Below, in pieces: positions 26,141 through 34,604 of a DNA stretch of 64,000 bases. The stretch's first letter is position 1; each line of letters starts with the position of its first letter. Source of the DNA: Polyangium sp. y55x31 (GTDB lineage: Bacteria > Myxococcota_A > Polyangia > Polyangiales > Polyangiaceae). Below the pieces are notes generated by a model. That model saw only the letters and a program-made list of their open reading frames with translations, searched no databases and was not told where the DNA came from. Position numbers and translations under genes: made by a program. The stretch lies in the NCBI RefSeq assembly GCF_029946505.1, contig NZ_JARZHG010000004.1, positions 1 to 64,000 on the forward strand, written 5' to 3'.

Positions 26141-26740
26141 TCACGGACCGGCATCGCCGCCGCCGCCCGTCCGCCGCAGGCCGCAGAGGGCCCACTGTTC
26201 GATGATGGCGTAGTCGGCGTCCGACAGACCACTCGGGGGCGGCATCGGCGCGCCGCCGCCCGGCGTGCCCTGGAGGTTGCAGAGGATCCAGGAGCGCGAG
26301 GGGTCCTCTTCGTTGATGTAGGGATACCCCTGCGCGCCCGAGTACCCCTTGAGTTCGTCGTAGAACGCGTCGGAGCTGTCGGCCGAGAGGAAGATGCCGC
26401 GCGCGCCGGGGGCCGCGCCGTGGCAGCCGCCGATCGTGCAGCCCGCCGAGGGGCCCGTGAGGATCGAGTAGACCTCGGCCCAGGTCGGGGCCGTCGTGCA
26501 CGCCGAGGGGTCGAGGATCGTCAGCTCGGGGCAGCCGGTCTCGCGGACCTTGGGGCCTCCGGGTGGGCCGTACGGGCACGCGTCGTCCTTGTCGTTGACG
26601 ATGGACTGCTCGGTGCACGCCTGATCACCGACGCTGATTTGACACCCGGCAAACGCGGCGAGTGCGAGCACGGGGAACAAGGCGAGGGCGGCGCGGAGGG
26701 TGCGGCGCGACCGGACCCTGGGCGAGGTTCTCGCGGTCAT
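26141..26740 (-). CDS. CX4CH haem c-like lipoprotein (199 aa)
   Basis: The signal LALFPVLALAAFAGC is a lipoprotein leader. The single motif CTIGGCHG (about residue 109) is CX4CH, as in the last gene of the series. Further cysteines (CTEQS, CPYGP, CPELT, CTTAPTW, CNLQG, CGLRR) point to a disulfide-rich fold. The segment GAPMPPPSGLSDADYAIIEQW is typical of small cytochrome-like domains in myxobacterial lipoproteins, where the Met serves as axial ligand. It is first in the minus-strand series, 79 bp upstream of DUF4266. Confidence 0.75.
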   Translation of the reverse strand: MTARTSPRVRSRRTLRAALALFPVLALAAFAGCQISVGDQACTEQSIVNDKDDACPYGPPGGPKVRETGCPELTILDPSACTTAPTWAEVYSILTGPSAGCTIGGCHGAAPGARGIFLSADSSDAFYDELKGYSGAQGYPYINEEDPSRSWILCNLQGTPGGGAPMPPPSGLSDADYAIIEQWALCGLRRTGGGGDAGP

Positions 26741-26911
26741 GGCCTCGCATGGTGCCCTTGGTTCGTCACAAAGTCGACTGGCGGCCTTTGGGCTGAGGTA
26801 AGCTCGCGCCGTGCGCGCGGTTCGAGGAGCGGTCGTGTTCGCGCGATCGAGGCCCGAAGCCGCAGTTTCCGAGCGCAAAGAGCGCCGTCTTAGCAAAACC
26901 AGGAGACCTGA

Positions 26912-27481
26912 ATGAGCTCGAGATCGTCGATTGTCCGCACCCTCAGCGCGCTCGTCATGGGCGCGGCCCTCTCGCTCACCCTCGCCGCGTGCGGCGGCGG
27001 CGCCGCGTCGGGCGGCGGTGCAGAGACCGGAGGCGCCGAGGGCGGCCTCGTCGGGAAGCCGGCACCCGAGTTCACCGCCGAGGCGGTCACCGGCGAGGGC
27101 CCGAAGAGCGTGAAGGACGCGAACGGGAAGGTGACCATCATCGACTTCTGGGCGACGTACTGCGGCCCCTGCAAGAAGTCGTTCCCGAAGTACCAGGAGC
27201 TCGTCGACCAGTTCGGCGGCGACCTCAGCGTCATCGCGGTGAGCGTCGACGAGGAGGACACGGACAAGGCCAAGCTCGAGGAGTTCGTCAAGGCGACGGG
27301 CGTGAAGTTCTCGATCGTCTGGGACAAGGACAAGAGCGCCGCGAAGGCCTACAGCCCGCCCAAGATGCCGACCGCGTTCATCGTCGACAAGACGGGCACG
27401 ATCCGCCACATGCACGCCGGCTACGGCGAGGGCGAAGAGGACAAGATCGCCGAGGAAATCAAGGCGCTGCTCGGGCAGTGA
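26912..27481 (+). CDS. TlpA-type thioredoxin-fold lipoprotein (189 aa)
   Basis: An envelope thiol-disulfide oxidoreductase. It has a lipoprotein signal (LSLTLAAC, Cys27), a Gly-rich tether and an AhpC/TSA-thioredoxin fold with the active site WATYCGPCKK (Cys84, Cys87) and the cis-Pro loop KMPTAFIVD. Such proteins reduce apocytochrome c or other cysteines; reducing the cysteines of the haem c lipoproteins or of DUF4266 encoded divergently is a natural role. The ribosome site AGGAGA is clear. It shares the 171-bp divergent control region with the cytochrome gene at 26740. Confidence 0.88.
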   Translation: MSSRSSIVRTLSALVMGAALSLTLAACGGGAASGGGAETGGAEGGLVGKPAPEFTAEAVTGEGPKSVKDANGKVTIIDFWATYCGPCKKSFPKYQELVDQFGGDLSVIAVSVDEEDTDKAKLEEFVKATGVKFSIVWDKDKSAAKAYSPPKMPTAFIVDKTGTIRHMHAGYGEGEEDKIAEEIKALLGQ

Positions 27482-27491
27482 GCGTTCCACG

Positions 27492-27540
27492 GTGGGGGGC
27501 TCCGGTCGGACTGCGTTGCAGTCCTTCCTCTGCCCCCCAC
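27492..27540. terminator. nested two-stem hairpin between convergent genes
   Basis: An outer nine-bp stem (GTGGGGGGC 27492-27500 with GCCCCCCAC 27532-27540) encloses an inner perfect seven-bp stem (GGACTGC 27508-27514 with GCAGTCC 27518-27524). It fills the 80-bp gap between the TlpA-like gene and otsB, so it probably stops transcription from both sides. Confidence 0.6.
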
Positions 27541-27561
27541 ACCCCCCCGCGACGTCCTCGT

Positions 27562-28347
27562 TCAAGCGGAGCGCTGAGACGCGATCCGCGCGAGCAGCTC
27601 GGCCCACGCGCGTGGGCCGGGCAGCACCAGATCCGCCTCCACGTTCGGCGTCGGCCGCTCCGCCGAGGCCACGTAAATCCCTACCCCATCATGCTTCCGC
27701 GCGAGGGCGATCGCGCCCTCGTCGGTGGTGTCGTCCCCCGCGTAGATCAGGAACGTCTGCTGGGGAAATTCCCAGAGGAGCTGATTCAGCGCGGCCTCCT
27801 TCGAGGCAGAAGGATCACGCGCCTCGACCACCTGCCGGCCGTCCATCACGGCGAGCCCCTCGGCCGCGGCAACCTCGCGAAACGCGGCGAGCACCTCCGC
27901 CGCGGCGTCACGCCACGCAGGCTCGACCTCGCGCACGTGCAGGGCCGCGCCCCGCACCTTGCGCTCGGCGCGCATCCCGGGCACGCGCGCGGCCATGGCC
28001 TCGGCGCGACGCGCGACGCGATCGATGACGTCGTGCGACATCACGCCGTTCACCGATCGGAGGACGCTGCCGTCGGGCTCCTCGATGAAGGCTCCGTGCT
28101 CGGCGATGCGATAGATCCGCCCGAGCATGGCCGTCCGCGCGCGCAGGCTCTCCATGTCACGCCCCGAGACGACGGCCACGTCCACAGCGGGCGTGGAAGC
28201 GAGCTTGGACAGCGCGGCGAGCGCGTCTTGCCGTCCGTGCGCGTGGTCCGGCTCGCGCACGATGTCGGCGATCGTGCCGTCGAAGTCCGTCGCGACGAGC
28301 AGCCGCGGGGCGCGTGAGGCCCGCTCGATCAGCACATCTTCATCCAT
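27562..28347 (-). CDS. otsB: trehalose-6-phosphate phosphatase (261 aa)
   Basis: A HAD-superfamily phosphatase that removes phosphate from trehalose 6-phosphate to give the compatible solute trehalose in the cytosol. Motif I is DFDGTIA (nucleophile Asp21, general acid Asp23), motif II SGRD, and motif IV GDDTTDEGA, all at distances seen in OtsB. The length is typical. No trehalose-phosphate synthase (otsA) is in the window, so the substrate is made elsewhere. The start at 28347 is preceded by GGGAGG. It is divergent from the pentahaem gene with a 77-bp gap. Confidence 0.88.
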   Translation of the reverse strand: MDEDVLIERASRAPRLLVATDFDGTIADIVREPDHAHGRQDALAALSKLASTPAVDVAVVSGRDMESLRARTAMLGRIYRIAEHGAFIEEPDGSVLRSVNGVMSHDVIDRVARRAEAMAARVPGMRAERKVRGAALHVREVEPAWRDAAAEVLAAFREVAAAEGLAVMDGRQVVEARDPSASKEAALNQLLWEFPQQTFLIYAGDDTTDEGAIALARKHDGVGIYVASAERPTPNVEADLVLPGPRAWAELLARIASQRSA

Positions 28348-28424
28348 GGCCCCGAGCCTCCCCCGAAGGCGCGCGACGCGCAAACGGACGAGCGTGGTGG
28401 TAGCGTCTCGTGCATGAGGGTCCC

Positions 28425-30674
28425 GTGAAATACGCGCGTCTCGCCTCGGCCTCGATCGTGGTCATGATCGCAACCAGGATGCTCTCCGGCTGCGGCGGAG
28501 ACGAACCCGCAGGCGCAGGCGGCGCGGGCGGGCAAGGCGCGGCGGCGAGCGTGTCGTCGTCGTCGTCCTCGTCGGCGGTCGGTCCCACGACGGGCGCGGG
28601 AGGCGCGTTGCCCGAGGTCTTCACGGTGACGGGCGTGGTGACGGACGGCGCTCTGCCGCTCGCCGGCGCGATCGTGATGCAAGGCGGCGGCGCGCCCGCG
28701 CTCGTGACGGGGGACGACGGCACGTTTTCGATCGAGCTCTCCGCGTCGATCCCGGGCGCGCCCACGGTGGTCGCGGCGAAGGTGGGCTACCGGAGCGCCG
28801 GGATCGAGTTCGACGCGGTCCCCGAGGGGCCGATCGAGCTCGTCCTGCGCGAGGCGGCGCCGCCCGACAATGCCGACGGCTACAAGTTCGGCCCGCCGGG
28901 CGTGGGGGACGAGCAGCTCGACGCGACGACGGCGGTCTGCGGGCATTGCCACACGACGCTGGTGGCGCAGTTCCAGCGATCGGCGCACGCGAAGGCGACA
29001 CGCGACCCGCTCGTGCAGGATCTGTATGCGGGGACGACACGCGCGCACGCGGACGCGGCGTCGTGCACGGCGGCGGGCGGGGAATGGCGGACGGGGCGGG
29101 TGCCGGGCACGATGATGGAGACGGCGCCGCGTTGTTATCTCGGCGGCGGGGTTTTGCCGGACCTCAATGGATGCGGGGCGAAGGGCGCGCTCGCCTGTGA
29201 TGATCCGGCGGTGCCGGCGGCCGAGAAGCCGACGTCGTTCGGCGCGTGCGCCGATTGTCACGCGGCAGGACTCGACGGAAAGGCGGGCGGGCGTGATCTG
29301 CTGGAAGCGACGGGGATCGCGTTCGAGAATGGAAACCATTGCGATACCTGCCACAAGGTGCGGGACATCGACCTCTCGAAACCGCCGGGAACGGCCGGAC
29401 GTCTGCTCCTGCAGCGGCCGAGCGAAAAAGTTTCAGATGATCCACTCGGAAAACTCCGCCAGGTGATGTTCGGCCCGCTGCCGGACGTGCCGAACGAGTT
29501 CATGGGCGGGAGTTATCAACCGAAATTCTCGGAAGCGACGTTCTGCGCGGGCTGCCACGAGATGACGCAGCCGGCGCTCCTCCCGGGCCAGACGGTCGAT
29601 CCGGCGCGGTTTCCCGGCGGACTGCCCGTGCATTCGACGTTCGCGGAGTGGTCGGCGAGCCCGTGGGCCGAAGTCTCCGCGCCTTGCCAGCATTGCCACA
29701 TGCCGCCGAACGAGGGGCTCTGGAACACGCTGGACAAGACGACCCCGAAAAATGGCGGCATCACGTTCGGATTCGTGCGGCCGCCGGAGCAGATTCGATC
29801 CCACGCGTTTCGAGGCCCGCTCGCGGGGAGCCCGCGGCTCTTGGATCTGGCGCTCGGGATGTGGATGACGGCGAAAGCGACGGGAAGCGTGGTCGACGTG
29901 GCGGTGACGCTTTCGAACCAGGGATGTGGCCACGCATTGCCGACGGGCGAGCCGATGCGATCGCTCGTGCTCGTGCTGCGTGCCGAGGCGTGCGGGGAAG
30001 TGCTCGTGGCGAGCGCGGGGCCGACGGTGCCGGACGTGGGCGGCGCGTGGGCGGAGGGGGTGGTCGGGCAAGGCGTGGCGGTCGCGGAGGCGCAATGGTC
30101 CTGGCCGGAGGGCGCGGCCCGCGCGAAGCCGGGGCAGGTCCTGCGGGTGGTGCGGGAGACGGGGAATTGGCTGGACTATCCGGGAATCGGGGTCTTTTCG
30201 GATCCGGCGCTCTCCCCGGCGGAAAAAGGAATCCCGATACGCGTGCCGGTCGGGGAATGGAAGGTCGTCTCCGCGGCGAACGGGCAAATCGTGACGGAGG
30301 GCGCGGCGGACGTGCTTTCTGGGGATCGGGTCTTCCTCGGGGATGCGCTCACGGCCGAGGTGATGGACGGATCGGGCGCGACGGCGCTCGCGGGCGCGGC
30401 GGGGCAGGCGTTCGCGCGGGTGCTCGTGGACGCGCAGGGAAAACGGTTCATCCCGCATTACCGCGCGGTGGACATGGCGAGCGACAACCGATTGCCGCCG
30501 TTCACACCGGTCACGAGCCAGCATTCGTTCGTGCTTCCGGCGGGTTGTCCGGGCGCGACGGTGACGGCGACGGCGCTTTATCGGCCCGTGCCGGTGAGGA
30601 TGGCCGAGGAGCGAGGCTGGGAGGCGCTGGATTGGGTGGCGGCGGTGCGGAAAGAGGTCGTCAGCGCGAACTAG
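28425..30674 (+). CDS. multihaem c-type cytochrome lipoprotein with N-terminal CarboxypepD_reg-like domain (749 aa)
   Basis: Five CXXCH motifs are visible: CGHCH, CADCH, CDTCH, CAGCH and CQHCH, all between residues about 175 and 430. They form a cytochrome c554-like multihaem region. Before it lies a Gly/Ser tether and a beta-sandwich of the carboxypeptidase-regulatory type (TVTGVVTDGALPLAGAIV). After it come some 300 residues of beta-rich sequence containing a possible further Cys pair. The signal ends in ATRMLSGC (lipobox), so the protein is an envelope lipoprotein. GTG at 28425 has GAGGG just upstream; GTG at 28410 is an alternative. Its stop overlaps the end of the convergent RCC1 gene by 14 nt. 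It belongs functionally with the cytochrome lipoproteins at 22.4-26.7 kb. Confidence 0.85.
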   Translation: MKYARLASASIVVMIATRMLSGCGGDEPAGAGGAGGQGAAASVSSSSSSSAVGPTTGAGGALPEVFTVTGVVTDGALPLAGAIVMQGGGAPALVTGDDGTFSIELSASIPGAPTVVAAKVGYRSAGIEFDAVPEGPIELVLREAAPPDNADGYKFGPPGVGDEQLDATTAVCGHCHTTLVAQFQRSAHAKATRDPLVQDLYAGTTRAHADAASCTAAGGEWRTGRVPGTMMETAPRCYLGGGVLPDLNGCGAKGALACDDPAVPAAEKPTSFGACADCHAAGLDGKAGGRDLLEATGIAFENGNHCDTCHKVRDIDLSKPPGTAGRLLLQRPSEKVSDDPLGKLRQVMFGPLPDVPNEFMGGSYQPKFSEATFCAGCHEMTQPALLPGQTVDPARFPGGLPVHSTFAEWSASPWAEVSAPCQHCHMPPNEGLWNTLDKTTPKNGGITFGFVRPPEQIRSHAFRGPLAGSPRLLDLALGMWMTAKATGSVVDVAVTLSNQGCGHALPTGEPMRSLVLVLRAEACGEVLVASAGPTVPDVGGAWAEGVVGQGVAVAEAQWSWPEGAARAKPGQVLRVVRETGNWLDYPGIGVFSDPALSPAEKGIPIRVPVGEWKVVSAANGQIVTEGAADVLSGDRVFLGDALTAEVMDGSGATALAGAAGQAFARVLVDAQGKRFIPHYRAVDMASDNRLPPFTPVTSQHSFVLPAGCPGATVTATALYRPVPVRMAEERGWEALDWVAAVRKEVVSAN

Positions 30675-32037
30675 GAGAAGCGCCCGTCCCCTTCGCCACG
30701 GGAAATGCCTGCATGCGCGGCTCGCCATGGTCGGCGTCGAGGCCCCACATCACGATCACCCCGTCCCGCCGCACCGCCCACGTCCGCCCGGGCAATGCCT
30801 CGATCGCGACGGCGCCCTCGATCTCGTCGATCTTCACCGGCACCGGATGCCCCTCGTGCAGCTCCTCCGGCATCACGCAGCCCGGGACACGCTTGTACAC
30901 GGGCCGCACGCTCTCCCCGGCGCGCCGCGCATTCCATTGAAGCCGCCCGCACGGGTCGTCGGGTCGTCGCAAATGGGGATCGACCACCTCGACGGACGGG
31001 CTCCGGTTCGGGGACGGCTCGCACGGAGGATGCTCTTCCGCCCACTTCCGCGCCTCTTGGGTCGCCTTCTCGTCGACGGGGCAAACCTCGACCTCCTCGG
31101 TCGCCTCCTTGCCCGCCTCGCCCGTCTCTCCGTCTTTCGAGCGGCCCCAGCACCACACGCCGCCCACTTCATCGATCGCGCAGGCGTGCTCGCCCGACGT
31201 CGAGACGTCGACGACACGCGGCAATCCGATCACGCGCACGGCTTCGTCGTGACGCACGCGCGTGCCGTCGCCGAGCTGCCCGAATTCGTTCGGACCCCAG
31301 CACCACACGCTCGCATCGTCCCGCACGAGGCAACCGACGACATGGTTGAACCCGAGGTCCGCGATCGCCGCCCGCACCACCCGATCGAGCAAGAGCGGCG
31401 ATCGATTCGGATCATTGTGAATCTGCGGCCCTCCGAGGACGAACCGGCCATCTTCGAGCAGCGCCGCCCGGCCCTGCGCATACAAATTCCGGATGCGGCC
31501 GAACGCCTCGAACTCCCCGTAAATCGCCTTCACGTCCCGCGGACAGCGGACCCCACCGTCCCCCGTCACACAGACGAGCGCAAACCCGCCCCCCGTGACC
31601 TCCACGAGGCGCGTCCCGCCTTTCGCCTCGAAGCCGGACCCATCCGCGCTGAAATCGTTGTACGGCCGTTCGGGCATCACGCGCGTCCCCTCGAAATACC
31701 GGAGCGTCACGCGTCCATCCGGATAAAGGAGCACGATGGAGCCGTCGTTGCGGCACAAAAAATCGACGACCGGCGCCTCGGACACCCATGTCCCTTGCAT
31801 GACGATCCGGTCCGCCCCGTATCCGATCGACGCCACCGCCACCCGCCCGTCCGCGAGGCGCAAGCATTGCCGCTTCGACCAGACCCGCGGCGGCTCCCTG
31901 AAGCCCGCGGCGATCACGGAAAGCCCAGGGACCGCCGGGCCCGGGCCCACGTCCCTGCCCGCCCCGCAGGCCGTGGAGAGCGCGGCGAGCGTCGTGAGAC
32001 CCGCGATCGTTGGAAAGGTTCGGCGCGCGTTCGTCAT
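30661..32037 (-). CDS. RCC1-type lipoprotein with few clear repeats (458 aa)
   Basis: The third RCC1-like lipoprotein here. The signal ends in TLAALSTAC. Only two repeats are textbook (GCLVRDDASVWCWGPNEFGQ and CAIDEVGGVWCWGRSKDG); the N-terminal half consists of looser propeller-like blades, and a 110-residue insertion separates the canonical repeats from a last blade (TWAVRRDGVIVMWGLD). The 3' ends of this gene and the pentahaem gene overlap by 14 nt on opposite strands, so their terminators must lie inside each other's coding region. Confidence 0.75.
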   Translation of the reverse strand: MTNARRTFPTIAGLTTLAALSTACGAGRDVGPGPAVPGLSVIAAGFREPPRVWSKRQCLRLADGRVAVASIGYGADRIVMQGTWVSEAPVVDFLCRNDGSIVLLYPDGRVTLRYFEGTRVMPERPYNDFSADGSGFEAKGGTRLVEVTGGGFALVCVTGDGGVRCPRDVKAIYGEFEAFGRIRNLYAQGRAALLEDGRFVLGGPQIHNDPNRSPLLLDRVVRAAIADLGFNHVVGCLVRDDASVWCWGPNEFGQLGDGTRVRHDEAVRVIGLPRVVDVSTSGEHACAIDEVGGVWCWGRSKDGETGEAGKEATEEVEVCPVDEKATQEARKWAEEHPPCEPSPNRSPSVEVVDPHLRRPDDPCGRLQWNARRAGESVRPVYKRVPGCVMPEELHEGHPVPVKIDEIEGAVAIEALPGRTWAVRRDGVIVMWGLDADHGEPRMQAFPVAKGTGASPSSR

Positions 32038-32087
32038 GGGCTTCGGAGCGAGGAGACTACCACGCCCGGCTCCCGCGCCGGAAACGG

Positions 32088-32114
32088 AAGAGCCTGCCGT
32101 TCGGGCAGGCTCTT
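32088..32114 (-). terminator. perfect 11-bp hairpin after small gene
   Basis: AAGAGCCTGCC (32088-32098) pairs perfectly with GGCAGGCTCTT (32104-32114) around a 5-nt loop. It lies 31 nt downstream of the small minus-strand gene stop at 32145 and just ahead of the RCC1 start. The following T-run on the minus strand is short (CCGTTTCC), so it may be a Rho-assisted or processed end. Confidence 0.5.
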
Positions 32115-32144
32115 CTGGGGCCTCTTCTCGACTTCCACTCGCCT

Positions 32145-32294
32145 TCATGACTCGCCGATATTTACCTCCGCGAAGAGCTCACCACCCCATCGCCAGAAGG
32201 CCACGGTGCGGCTGAATAGCAGGACCACTTCGAGGCCCAGGCCGCTGTCGAATTCGACGCGCCAGCGACCGGGGTCGACTTCGAGGATGCGCAC
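32145..32294 (-). CDS. small hypothetical protein (49 aa)
   Basis: A short frame starting at GTG and giving two or three amphipathic strands, e.g. VRILEVDPGRWRVEFDSG and LEVVLLFSRTVAFWRWGGEL, ending AEVNIGES. The composition is that of a real folded peptide, not of a GC shadow, and a strong hairpin follows the stop. No ribosome site is obvious, and the frame is open about 25 codons further upstream without an ATG, so the start is uncertain. Function unknown. Confidence 0.45.
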   Translation of the reverse strand: MRILEVDPGRWRVEFDSGLGLEVVLLFSRTVAFWRWGGELFAEVNIGES

Positions 32295-32470
32295 GCAGAT
32301 CAGGGGTGCAATCGATGGGCCACGGAGCCCCGGCGTGGCGCGCGGATTCCCACGTCCCTCACATGCGATTCATCCGTCCCAGGCGAAGGGCCGGCTTCCC
32401 GATGCGCGGCCCTTGCACGGGCATTGCGCAGGCCTCTGGCACCCCGCGTGGACGGTCCCGCCATTCGACC

Positions 32471-32908
32471 TCATTGCATGACGAGCGCCCGGGTCACCAC
32501 GCGCCGAACGGCCTCGGTCACGCCGCGACGGCCGAGATCGTCCACACGCGAGAGAATCACCTCGCTCGCGTCGTCCCCCGCCCGTAGGTCGCCTCCCGTC
32601 CGGAGACAGGCATAATCGAGGATCACGTAATGGTACGGAGGATCGACGACCTCGACGACCTCGACGAGCGGACCGACCCTTACGACGAGCCCCGATTCCT
32701 CCAGGACCTCCCGAGCGACCGCGACCTCCAGCCGCTCGCCCGGTTCGACACGTCCGCCCGGCAAGGACCATGTCCCGGCCATCGGCGGATGCGCGCGGCG
32801 GACGAGCAAGATGCGCGGCTCGGCCTCGCCGCGATCGATCACCGCCGCCCCGACGGCGAGGCGTGGCGCGCCCTCGACGAACCTCGAAGGCGCGCCCGAT
32901 ACGTTCAC
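32471..32908 (-). CDS. Nudix hydrolase (145 aa)
   Basis: A small pyrophosphohydrolase with a perfect Nudix box, GRVEPGERLEVAVAREVLEESGL without a break (GX5EX7REVXEEXGU), which binds Mg and cleaves nucleoside diphosphates linked to X. Substrates range from oxidised nucleotides to ADP-ribose and cannot be predicted here. The start is a GTG overlapping the upstream stop in GTGA, so it is translated after the transglutaminase-like gene. Without that start the N-terminal extension would be Arg-rich shadow sequence. Confidence 0.88.
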   Translation of the reverse strand: MNVSGAPSRFVEGAPRLAVGAAVIDRGEAEPRILLVRRAHPPMAGTWSLPGGRVEPGERLEVAVAREVLEESGLVVRVGPLVEVVEVVDPPYHYVILDYACLRTGGDLRAGDDASEVILSRVDDLGRRGVTEAVRRVVTRALVMQ

Positions 32909-34542
32909 TTCGTCTCCCCCGCCCCGCAACGCGCGCCGCCCGGCGTGCGCAGGACGAGCTCGTACTCGCCGAGCGAGAGCTCGCGCGGAATGACGACGGG
33001 CCCGTTGTACGCGCCCCGATCGTCGGTCGAAAGCGAGCCGACGACGATGCCCTCGGGCGCGGTGTTGCTGCGCAGAAGCACGTCGACGCGCACGTTCGGG
33101 CAAGCGCTGCCGCCGCTCTTCACCTCGCCGCGCAGGATCACCGGCAAGCCACGGCGCACGTCACGGCCGACCTCGCCCACCGTGATCTCCGCGGGCGGCG
33201 CATTCGGATCGACGGGCTCCGTCGCGCTCGGCGCGGGCTCGGGCGGCGTCGCGCTGGACGAGGTCGTCGCGCTCGGCGACGGCGTGCTGCCGTTCGTGCC
33301 GCCGTTCTGCGCGTTGCCGCTCTGGCCGCCGCTCTGGCGCGAGCGGTCGGCCATCTCCTGCCCGGAGTCCTGATTGTCCGGCCACGCGTAGGGATCGGGC
33401 GGCGGCTGATGCGCGGGCCGATCGTCCTGCTGTGACTCCATGTTCAGCGCGGCGCCGCCGAGGTCGATGCGATGCCAGATGCTCCCATCGAACGCCTCGA
33501 CCCACGCGTGCGCCTCGTTGACGACCATGCGCGCGGGCAGGCCGATGTTGAGCGCCGTCACGAGGAAAGCGAACGAGCGATGTCGGCAGACGCCTTTCCG
33601 CGTGAGCGCGAGGTCGAGGTAGATGTCCTCGCGCCCGCGCGGCGGATCGTCGGAGGGCTCGAACGAGCGGAAGTAGCTGACCATCTTTTCGAGCGCGTCG
33701 CGCGGGCGCATCGCGCGCGAGATGCCGATCGCGTCGGCGACCTGGGCGAAGGCCACGCGGTGCGCGGTGGGCTGCGGCGGCACGAGCCGCTCGAGCTCGC
33801 TCCAGCCGACGTCGGCGAACGCGCTGCCGAACGTGGCGCGCGGGATGCCGAGCTGGACCACGAGGCGCACCTCTTTGCGATCGTGTCCGCGGACGAACCA
33901 GTTGTCGGCGCCGTCGCGGACCACCTCGATACGCGTCTCGGGGTTCGAGCTCAGGCGCAGGAGGCGCGTGCCGGGCCCGACGTTCGGGATGCGCACGGGC
34001 TGGTCGGGGACGAGGCCGACGGAGAAGTCGCCGTAAAATGTCTCCTCGCCGGGCGCGAGCGCGCCGCCGATCGGGATCGGGCGGAGGGTCTTGTCGCGGA
34101 CGGCGAGGGTGTAGTCGTCGAGGACGGCGTCGAAGGCGCGCAGGCGCTTGAAGGGCGCGGTGGAGGGCGTGAAGGGATCTTCGTAGTTCTCGACGTTGGG
34201 GCGGCGCGTGTCCCGGTCGGGCTCGTAGGTGGACTCGGGGGTGTCGTCGGTGGTGGAGCCGCCGTAGAGGTTTCTCGCGTCGGGCGGCCTTCGCGGATCG
34301 GGCGCGGTGGCGATGCCGCTCGGCGTCTGCACCGCGGCGGGCAGATCCCCGTCGATGGTCGTCGTGCTCCACGAGAGGTTCTCCTGCGGATCGGGCGGGA
34401 GAAACTCGTGCAGGATCGTGCTCTGCGCGTCGACCGTGCCCGAGAGGGCGATCGTCGCGGCGAGGACGAAGGGCACGAACGGCAGGCGCGCGAGGGCGCG
34501 GCGAACACGCGAGCGGGCGGGAAATGGAGGAGGAGCCACGCG
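32905..34542 (-). CDS. transglutaminase-like protein with Ig-like tail (545 aa)
   Basis: An exported or membrane-anchored papain-fold protein. The triad is Cys320 (KGVCRHRSFAF), His346 (NEAHAWVEAF) and Asp361 (WHRIDLGG), the order of bacterial transglutaminase-like (DUF3488-type) domains. A hydrophobic N-terminus (VPFVLAATIALSGTVDAQS) acts as signal or anchor. After the catalytic domain there is a Ser/Thr/Pro/Gln-rich linker and a C-terminal immunoglobulin-like beta domain (LPVILRGEVKSGG..CPNVRVDVLL). Likely roles are peptide cross-linking or amidohydrolysis in the envelope. The start at 34542 was chosen for the signal; 34566 is possible. Confidence 0.78.
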   Translation of the reverse strand, partial: RVAPPPFPARSRVRRALARLPFVPFVLAATIALSGTVDAQSTILHEFLPPDPQENLSWSTTTIDGDLPAAVQTPSGIATAPDPRRPPDARNLYGGSTTDDTPESTYEPDRDTRRPNVENYEDPFTPSTAPFKRLRAFDAVLDDYTLAVRDKTLRPIPIGGALAPGEETFYGDFSVGLVPDQPVRIPNVGPGTRLLRLSSNPETRIEVVRDGADNWFVRGHDRKEVRLVVQLGIPRATFGSAFADVGWSELERLVPPQPTAHRVAFAQVADAIGISRAMRPRDALEKMVSYFRSFEPSDDPPRGREDIYLDLALTRKGVCRHRSFAFLVTALNIGLPARMVVNEAHAWVEAFDGSIWHRIDLGGAALNMESQQDDRPAHQPPPDPYAWPDNQDSGQEMADRSRQSGGQSGNAQNGGTNGSTPSPSATTSSSATPPEPAPSATEPVDPNAPPAEITVGEVGRDVRRGLPVILRGEVKSGGSACPNVRVDVLLRSNTAPEGIVVGSLSTDDRGAYNGPVVIPRELSLGEYELVLRTPGGARCGAGETK

Positions 34543-34604
34543 CATGACGTTCCGGTAGTGAACCACGAAGGCCGCGGAAGTTCCACGCGAGGCGCGTGAT
34601 CACG

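Noticed and set aside
18338..26893. Very long plus-strand open frames (911 and 1119 residues) opposite the restriction enzyme and the barrel protein
   Set aside because: They are Arg/Ala/Val-rich mirror frames typical of high-GC DNA, with no signal peptides, ribosome sites or motifs. The minus-strand genes show clear catalytic and haem motifs.
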